From assembly GCF_018364065.1 (NCBI RefSeq), contig NZ_JAGZMO010000004.1:186001-250000 (forward strand): DNA of 64,000 bases, written 5' to 3'. The position numbers and the translations under genes are program-made. The notes under the pieces were generated by a model. The model was not told the DNA's origin. It did no database searches and worked only from the letters and a program-made list of their open reading frames with translations. Positions 59,214 through 64,000 of this stretch are shown one piece after another. Position 1 is the stretch's first letter, and the number at the start of each line of letters is the position of its first letter. The DNA is from Veillonella sp. (GTDB lineage Bacteria > Bacillota > Negativicutes > Veillonellales > Veillonellaceae).

Positions 59214-59732
59214 ATGAAACTGCAAGTAGAGCAAGCAAAAGAACACATAGGAAAGAAATTTCCTTTTAAATTTACTGAACCGGCCACTGTGCTGGGGGAT
59301 GTAACTGCTTTTCCTTGGAGCCGTCATGATATAACCATTAGTGGTGATTTTCGTTACGATGGACAGAATTTCATTGTCGATGGCACAGTCAGCACCCAAG
59401 GCGATTATGAGTGTACCCGCTGCTTAGCGCCGGTACATCATGAGGAAACGATACCCTTCGGTGAAACTTTCAAAGTCTTTAAGGACTGGGAAGATAAAGA
59501 GGCGAGTGAGGTAGTTCCATTTGATGGTGAGACCATTGACTTAACGGAAGTCATTCGGGAAACATTAATCATCAATGAGCCCTCTCAAGTGTTATGTCAG
59601 GAAGATTGCAAAGGATTGTGCGTTCATTGCGGAGCAAACAAAAATGTTTCACCTTGTTCTTGTGAATCCTTTGTGGTGGATCCTCGATTGGCAGTGCTTC
59701 GCACACTGCTCGATGAAAAAGATGATGATTAA
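59214..59732 (+). CDS. yceD: YceD/DUF177 family protein
   Basis: The 172-residue protein fits DUF177: a beta-rich N-terminal region, then GDYECTRCLAPVHHEETIPFGETF and the cysteine-rich C-terminal segment QVLCQEDCKGLCVHCGANKN. Members lie almost always directly upstream of rpmF and are linked to 23S rRNA accumulation or large-subunit assembly. The cysteines (CxxC pairs) could bind a metal. GAGG precedes the ATG. rpmF follows after 35 bp. Confidence 0.92.
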   Translation: MKLQVEQAKEHIGKKFPFKFTEPATVLGDVTAFPWSRHDITISGDFRYDGQNFIVDGTVSTQGDYECTRCLAPVHHEETIPFGETFKVFKDWEDKEASEVVPFDGETIDLTEVIRETLIINEPSQVLCQEDCKGLCVHCGANKNVSPCSCESFVVDPRLAVLRTLLDEKDDD

Positions 59733-59767
59733 TTTGTCCCAGTGATTATGTTAAGGAGGTGCAGATA

Positions 59768-59950
59768 ATGGCAGTACCAAAGCGTAGATTGTCCAAATGC
59801 CGTCGCGACCGTCGTCGTGCGAACTGGAAGTTAACTGTTCCAGGTTATGTAGCTTGTCCGCAATGCCACGAACCTATGATGCCTCATCGGGTTTGCCCAA
59901 CATGCGGTCATTATAAAGGAACTCAAGTAGTTAACAACGTAGCTCAATAA
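59768..59950 (+). CDS. rpmF: 50S ribosomal protein L32
   Basis: A 60-residue L32: MAVPKRRLSKCRRDRRRANWKL at the start and a zinc-ribbon CPQC ... CPTC pair (residues ~33-49). It is a structural protein of the large ribosomal subunit. The ATG at 59768 follows AAGGAGGTG; an in-frame ATG at 59759 is inside that region. It forms an operon with yceD, ended by the hairpin at 59989. Confidence 0.97.
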   Translation: MAVPKRRLSKCRRDRRRANWKLTVPGYVACPQCHEPMMPHRVCPTCGHYKGTQVVNNVAQ

Positions 59951-59988
59951 GACCTGCTGAGCTGAGCGAAAACGCTTACAGCTCTACT

Positions 59989-60028
59989 ATAAAAGCGTGG
60001 ATATCCAATGGATGTCCACGCTTTTGTC
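59989..60028 (+). terminator. Terminator after rpmF
   Basis: AAAAGCGTGGA-TATCCAATGGA-TGTCCACGCTTTT hairpin. Confidence 0.9.
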
Positions 60029-60041
60029 GTACAGGGAAAAA

Positions 60042-60172
60042 TAGATTAACTTTAAGTTGTTAGATTAATTTTAAGTCCGTAGATTAATTTTAAGTCTGTA
60101 GATTAATTTTGAGCGGTAGATTATTTTTAAGACGATAGTGTAATTTTAAGGTGATAGATTGATTTGAAACAG
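60042..60172. repeat. 18-19-bp tandem repeat, about seven copies
   Basis: Units resembling TAGATTAATTTTAAGTCCG start at 60042, 60061, 60080, 60099, 60117, 60136 and 60155. The central copies are nearly identical and the outer ones diverge. The array ends about ten bases before the acyl-CoA dehydrogenase ATG. Confidence 0.9.
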
Positions 60173-60184
60173 TAGGAGAATAAA

Positions 60185-61321
60185 ATGTATCCATTAACAG
60201 AAGCGCAAAAAGTCTGGAAGTCCAAGATAGGGGAGTTTTGCCGGGAAAAGGTTGAGCCTACCGTACTGGACCGCGATAAGCGCCGTTTCTTCGATCGAGG
60301 ATTACTCGATGAAGTGTTGCAAACAGGCTTGTCGCGCATATATTGGCCTGAAGCCTATGGTGGCATGGACGGCTCGTATTTAGACTATATTACAGCCTTA
60401 AAAGAATTAGCCGTTCATGATGACGGTTTAGCTATCAGTGCGTCGGTAACGGCCGGTTTGTGCTGCGAACCCTTGCATCGCTTCGGCACGGATGAGCAAA
60501 AGAAAGCCTTTTTGAAACCGTTGGTAACCGGCGAAGCCTTGGGTGCCTTTGCTCTCACCGAGCGTGAAGCGGGTACTGATGTGGGCGGCATCAAGACGAG
60601 CGCTGTAAAAGACGGTGACTTGTATGTACTGAACGGTGAAAAGGTATATATTACGAATGGTGGCGAAGCGGAATACTATATTGTATTCGCTGCTACCAAT
60701 CCTGAAGCAAGAACGAAGGGATTGTCCGCATTTATCGTAACCAAGGACATGGCCGGATTCAGTGCCGGTGAACGGGATTTCATGATGGGCCTTCACACAT
60801 CGACTTGTTGCACCTTAACATTTAAGGATGTACAGGTGCCGGTATCGAATTTACTGGGCCGCGAGGGAGATGGCTATAAAATTGCCATGAGTGCTCTCGA
60901 CAGCAGTCGTATTGGCGTGGCGGCGCAGGCAACCGGTCTGGCTGAAGCAGCGTTGCAACAGGCTGTGGCATATACTAAAAAGCGGGAGCAATTCGGTAAA
61001 TCCTTGGCGCAGTTTCAGCATGTTCAATTTGAGTTGGCTCATATGGCCATTCAGGTGGAAGCGGCCAATATGATGCTTTACAATGCTGTGCAGGATAAAG
61101 AGAACAGCAGATCCTATACGGTGTCCGCGTCGATGGCGAAAAAGTTCTGTTCCGACGTTGCAGTCGATGTGACTGCAAGAGCCGTACAGCTTCTCGGTGG
61201 AAACGGATATTCTGAAGCGTATCCGGTGGCACGCCTTATGCGCAACGCAAAAGTGACTCAGATTTATGAAGGCACCAATGAAGCACAACAGATGGTTATC
61301 AGTGGAGCTTTGCTCAGATAA
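60185..61321 (+). CDS. Acyl-CoA dehydrogenase
   Basis: The 378-residue flavoenzyme has the acyl-CoA dehydrogenase fold: ALTEREAGTDVGGIKTSAVKDGDLYVLNGEKVYITNG (FAD and substrate region), a middle beta-domain, RIGVAAQATGLAEAALQQAVAYTKKREQFGKSLAQFQ, and the C-terminal VQLLGGNGYSEAYPVARLMRNAKVTQIYEGTNEAQQ. The glutamate in YEGTNE is at the usual catalytic-base position. It oxidises an acyl-CoA to the 2,3-enoyl-CoA, passing electrons to ETF. No ETF or hydratase genes are next to it, so its chain-length preference and direction (for example butyryl-CoA) are open. AGGAG precedes the ATG. Confidence 0.93.
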   Translation: MYPLTEAQKVWKSKIGEFCREKVEPTVLDRDKRRFFDRGLLDEVLQTGLSRIYWPEAYGGMDGSYLDYITALKELAVHDDGLAISASVTAGLCCEPLHRFGTDEQKKAFLKPLVTGEALGAFALTEREAGTDVGGIKTSAVKDGDLYVLNGEKVYITNGGEAEYYIVFAATNPEARTKGLSAFIVTKDMAGFSAGERDFMMGLHTSTCCTLTFKDVQVPVSNLLGREGDGYKIAMSALDSSRIGVAAQATGLAEAALQQAVAYTKKREQFGKSLAQFQHVQFELAHMAIQVEAANMMLYNAVQDKENSRSYTVSASMAKKFCSDVAVDVTARAVQLLGGNGYSEAYPVARLMRNAKVTQIYEGTNEAQQMVISGALLR

Positions 61322-61997
61322 GTCCGGCCTGGCGGAAGAACCCTTTGTAGGCTGCGGCTTTCTTGTCTAAGCTTAATGGATAGGCCCGCGATGTGGATGG
61401 CAGGCGTGTTAACTGTATGGTCCGTTCACCGAAGTGGAGCTCCACGGTTTCACCGGTTTTAGGTAATTTAGGCGGATTGTCAGCTAAGCTTAAGAGCACT
61501 TCTGTGGCTTTACCGCCGGTAGTGCCGATAGCACGGCAGTCCGGTAATTGATCCAGTACTTCGTGAATGTGGACAGGCTCAACGACTGTTAGGAATGCAT
61601 CGGACGCATTGCCGTGTTCGCGGATGGCTTTCCAAACTGTAGGACAGGAAGCGATGCCTTTTTCGCGAAGAAAGGTTTTGATCTTATCGGCGTCGAAGGC
61701 TTTCTCTTCGCCTTTTCGGAAATGCTCTTTATCGTTAAAGAATATCATGCCGTATACGCGCCACATATCATTTTGAAAGTTCGGGTAATGGAACTGCATG
61801 GCCCGTTTGTCTGTGGCAGGTGGGAATGTGCCCATCAACATAACCGTAGCATTGGTCGGCAAGAGGGGCGGGAATGGCATGCTTTCGATGCGAGGATCGT
61901 CCGGCGCGAAATCATGACTTGCTGTATTTGTATTTGCTTTACTATTTGATGTTTTATTTGAAGCATTCGTTGAAGTAGATTTGGTTGTTTTGCTCAT
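61314..61997 (-). CDS. Uracil-DNA glycosylase superfamily protein
   Basis: A 227-residue protein with the UDG-superfamily layout: VMLMGTFPPATDKRAMQFHYPNFQNDMWRVYGMIFF holds the motif-1 region, with VWKAIREHG and a motif-2-like RLPSTSRAY near the C terminus. The pattern resembles the hypoxanthine/uracil glycosylase branch (DNA-deoxyinosine glycosylase-like), which removes damaged bases during repair. The first ~30 residues are a Thr/Ser/Asn/Lys-rich low-complexity segment. AAAGGAG precedes the ATG. Its 3' end overlaps the convergent acyl-CoA dehydrogenase by eight bases. Lesion specificity is uncertain. Confidence 0.7.
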   Translation of the reverse strand: MSKTTKSTSTNASNKTSNSKANTNTASHDFAPDDPRIESMPFPPLLPTNATVMLMGTFPPATDKRAMQFHYPNFQNDMWRVYGMIFFNDKEHFRKGEEKAFDADKIKTFLREKGIASCPTVWKAIREHGNASDAFLTVVEPVHIHEVLDQLPDCRAIGTTGGKATEVLLSLADNPPKLPKTGETVELHFGERTIQLTRLPSTSRAYPLSLDKKAAAYKGFFRQAGLI

Positions 61998-62000
61998 AAT

Positions 62001-62060
62001 AAAAACTCCTTTACATAACTGTCTATAGTTAGTATAGCACAGGGTTGTAAAGGAGTTTTT
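62001..62060. repeat. 15-bp inverted repeat flanking the glycosylase upstream region
   Basis: AAAAACTCCTTTACA (62001-62015) and its exact complement (62046-62060) are separated by 30 bp. Each arm contains a Shine-Dalgarno-like AAAGGAG, one of them used by the minus-strand glycosylase gene. Confidence 0.8.
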
Positions 62061-62177
62061 TCTTTTTATAAGTAAATTGTTGTCACGTTTTATAAGCTAA
62101 TTAGCGTAAGCTTTACCGGCAAGTTGATGTTAGTTCTTATAGATACGTTGACGTTACGCTTTATAGGCGAGTTGCTG
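62061..62177. repeat. Degenerate short repeats
   Basis: About four loosely related units around TTATA-AG-YGAGTTG-YGTTA occur here (for example near 62085-62110 and 62150-62175). No gene is seen. Confidence 0.35.
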
Positions 62178-62399
62178 TTATGCTTTCGATGGTGCGGTTA
62201 GCTTATCTACAAGCCACTGAACCATGGTTTCGTTTACCAATTGTCCTTGATTGCCGTGAGGGGCTTCGGAGTTGGAAATGAAGAGGTTCTCTACGCCGTT
62301 GGCATTCAAGGCGTCACGTAAGCGATAGCTTTGAGCGATAGGCACCAAAGTGTCACGGCCGCCATGAGCGATGAACAAAGACAGGAACATTTCGGTCAT
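62178..62399 (-). pseudogene. C-terminal remnant of an alpha/beta hydrolase
   Basis: The 73-codon frame contains only the last part of an alpha/beta-hydrolase (peptidase S9/acetyl-esterase type): LFIAHGGRDTLVPIAQSYRL with the catalytic aspartate, and NSEAPHGNQGQLVNETMVQWL with the catalytic histidine. The nucleophile elbow (GxSxG) and the N-terminal two thirds are absent. There is no ribosome site at its ATG. The frame stops matching at about 62399, where a different, plus-strand coding remnant begins, so the gene was truncated by a rearrangement. Confidence 0.7.
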
Positions 62400-62480
62400 G
62401 CCCTTATTCTTGAACGAGCTATTCGACGGGAACGAGATCAGCTGTCCTGGTTAAGTGACGCTTACAAACGACTGAAGTAA
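62364..62480 (+). pseudogene. 3' remnant of an unidentified plus-strand gene
   Basis: A 38-codon frame ending at TAA 62480 has a protein-like C-terminal sequence, LERAIRRERDQLSWLSDAYKRL, an amphipathic helix. Its first ~12 codons overlap the antisense hydrolase remnant and have no ribosome site, so only the part from ~62395 is likely to be inherited coding sequence. It is followed by a terminator at 62511. The family is unknown. Confidence 0.3.
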
Positions 62481-62510
62481 CACTTTTGTCTACTATATAA
62501 TAACTAATAA

Positions 62511-62553
62511 AGAAACAGCTCTTCCTCTGAATTGGGGAAGAGCTGTTTTGCAT
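62511..62553. terminator. Terminator in remnant region
   Basis: AAACAGCTCTTCC ... GGGAAGAGCTGTTTT hairpin; usable by the plus-strand remnant and by nothing else obvious. Confidence 0.85.
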
Positions 62554-62674
62554 TAAGCAGACCTATTTTCTACTAAAATAAATATTATATTATTATTTTT
62601 ACTGTTTTGTTATAGTCAATTCATTGCTGACAGCATATTCATCGCTGATAGTGTATTCATTGCTTAAAGTGAGC
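62554..62674. other. Short repeats downstream of DUF438 gene
   Basis: ATTCATYGCTGAYAG-type 18-bp units occur about three times at 62620-62665. There is no gene. Confidence 0.5.
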
Positions 62675-64000
62675 TTACTGTTTTTCTATAAATTCACTGA
62701 TAGCGTCGATTAGTTCGCTTTCGCTCATGCCGGAGCGGCCGGCCGCTTTTGCGATGGTGGCATTTTTAGCCATTATTTTACCAAAGGTGGTGTTGAGCAT
62801 AGCAAAGTTGCTGTTAATCTGTGGCATGTGATGGCGCAGACCGTCTACTTTGTTGAATAAGTCGAAGAGTTTTGTGTCAGGCGCAATAGTGATGCCTTTA
62901 ACAGTTTTGCTAAGTGCTGAGGATGTTTCGTGGGATACAGTTGCTATTTCTTCAGAAGTCACAGTTTCTTTAGAAGTTGCAGCTTCGTTAGAGGATACGG
63001 TAGCTTTGTTCAAATCTGTTTCAGTGTTACTTTGCTTAGCTGTAGTGCCTTGTTCAGTTGCATTAGCGTGACCGGCTGCATCACCATGTACTTCATTGTC
63101 CCAAGTGAGCAATGTACGGGAGCCTTCCAAGCTGCGGATGCGGGTGCAGTCCTGCATCATTTCCAACACGCCTTTGAAATTGCCCTGTTCGTCGCGAACG
63201 GCGGTGTAGAGGATGTAAATGAATGCTTCCGGTTTGTTAATCCAGAATTCCGCTTTGTCCTGCTCGCCGGAGCGGAATTTTTCAATAATTTCCTCTACCA
63301 GGTGCACGCTCTTGGCAGGGTGGCAGTTGCGCACTTCGCGACCAATAACGTTGGCGCTGCGAGGGAAGATGCGATGTTTCGTATCGCTGTAGAATTTTAC
63401 TAGTTCGTTTTCATCTACATAGGATAGGTCTACCGGCATATGTTTGAACAATAAGTTAATGCGTTCCAAGGAAAGTTTGCCCGTTGCCACATCGAGCTCT
63501 GTGTCAGGGGATGGCGCACTGTTTGGCGCTGCTATATTATATTTACCTAATAATGCAGCTAATTCGCTCATGAAGGACTGTTCTTTATGTGCGGCGTCGG
63601 AACCATGTGCACCGGCATGAGCGGTAGCATACATAGCGTTGTTTGACAAACCGTGAGTGTCTCCGTTATGGGATGACATGTTGGCAGTTGTGCCGGTTGC
63701 TGTTTTTGTTTCTTCGCCGTAGAATGGAGGTGCAGGGATAAGTGCAAAACCGATTTCGTGATCGCCAATGCTCATGTAGGAGAATTCATCATCACTAACT
63801 AATTTGATGGCTGTAGGGAAGAGGACTTCCTGTTCCTTGGCGGCCAAGTCGCGGAAGGCGTCAATCATGGCCGGTTGCAAGGCTACAAATTCAGCGTCTT
63901 TATCGGATTGAAGAAGTTGGCGGCTCTGACGGATAAGGTCACGCACTTTATCGTCAAAGGTCCACATAATTTTAGTCGGGCGGTCGAAGCCGTATTTTTC
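62675..64000 (-). CDS. DUF438/PAS domain protein (5' partial)
   Basis: The frame is open to the right edge, in-frame before the ATG at 63967 (EKYGFDRPTKI), so the N terminus lies outside the window. The visible part has the end of a DUF438/hemerythrin-like helical region (MWTFDDKVRDLIRQSRQLL, AAKEQEVLFPTA), a linker with a His/Ala/Gly/Ser-rich insertion (~95-165), and a PAS domain (INLLFKHMPVDLSYVDENELVKFYS to GVLEMMQDC). A second Thr/Ser/Glu-rich insertion and a DUF1858-like C terminus (DTKLFDLFNKVDGLRHHMPQINSNF, AGRSGMSESELIDAI) follow. Such proteins are thought to be redox or gas sensors in anaerobes, but their function is unproven. Confidence 0.8.
   Translation of the reverse strand, partial: EKYGFDRPTKIMWTFDDKVRDLIRQSRQLLQSDKDAEFVALQPAMIDAFRDLAAKEQEVLFPTAIKLVSDDEFSYMSIGDHEIGFALIPAPPFYGEETKTATGTTANMSSHNGDTHGLSNNAMYATAHAGAHGSDAAHKEQSFMSELAALLGKYNIAAPNSAPSPDTELDVATGKLSLERINLLFKHMPVDLSYVDENELVKFYSDTKHRIFPRSANVIGREVRNCHPAKSVHLVEEIIEKFRSGEQDKAEFWINKPEAFIYILYTAVRDEQGNFKGVLEMMQDCTRIRSLEGSRTLLTWDNEVHGDAAGHANATEQGTTAKQSNTETDLNKATVSSNEAATSKETVTSEEIATVSHETSSALSKTVKGITIAPDTKLFDLFNKVDGLRHHMPQINSNFAMLNTTFGKIMAKNATIAKAAGRSGMSESELIDAISEFIEKQ

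Overview
The window reads as chromosomal DNA of a diderm Firmicute of the Negativicutes, most likely Veillonella or a close relative. This rests on the mix of outer-membrane and LPS-type genes (GT9, WaaE-like GT2, O-antigen ligase, phosphoethanolamine transferase, OstA/LptD-like barrel) with Firmicute-style strong Shine-Dalgarno sites, intrinsic terminators and a SpoVB-like flippase, together with strict-anaerobe enzymes (NrdD/NrdG, superoxide reductase, rubredoxin) and the complete early-cobalt cobamide route. The genus is inferred from gene content, not from a database match.

Layout. 1-6.2 kb: AT-rich LPS/surface glycan genes (partial epimerase, GT8, GT2, GT9) and a phosphoethanolamine transferase. 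6.3-11.8 kb: small secreted Asn/Tyr-rich protein, M20 peptidase, a MazF/PemK-like toxin gene followed on the same strand by a small-RNA unit with a consensus promoter and terminator, a HAD phosphatase, and a GH2-family protein lacking both catalytic glutamates. 11.9-16.7 kb (minus): O-antigen ligase, GT4 and GT2 as an overlapping operon, then a SpoVB-like flippase. 16.9-20.5 kb (minus): OxlT-like MFS carrier behind a ZTP (pfl) riboswitch, class II aldolase, RluA-type pseudouridine synthase. 20.9-21.4 kb: YajQ.

21.6-38.4 kb is a cobamide island. cbiD-E-T-F-G-H-J-C plus an ABC permease and ATPase run on the plus strand. A binding lipoprotein and an exported CbiK lie on the minus strand behind a cobalamin riboswitch. 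Two further CbiK paralogues (one lacking two of its three metal-site residues and preceded by Fur-like palindromes), cbiL, cbiA and cobA follow on the plus strand. Together they cover sirohydrochlorin to adenosylated cobyrinic acid a,c-diamide, plus uptake.

38.7-48.8 kb: superoxide reductase behind a palindromic operator, thioredoxin-like protein, aspartate kinase, large M16C protease, two secreted proteins of unknown function, an OstA/LptD-like outer-membrane protein, galU. 49.0-53.3 kb: an operon with a BirA operator overlapping a consensus promoter, encoding a MaoC-like hot-dog protein, BioY, a thiolase-like enzyme lacking its second cysteine and an acyl-CoA ligase; it parallels Bacillus yhfU-yhfT-yhfS. 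53.6-64 kb: nrdD, nrdG, gamma-carbonic anhydrase, FabK-like reductase, rubredoxin, an unassigned structured RNA, yceD-rpmF, acyl-CoA dehydrogenase, a DNA glycosylase, gene remnants, and a DUF438/PAS protein that runs off the right edge. Many intergenic stretches carry 17-19 bp tandem repeats. I saw no tRNA, rRNA, CRISPR array, IS element or prophage.
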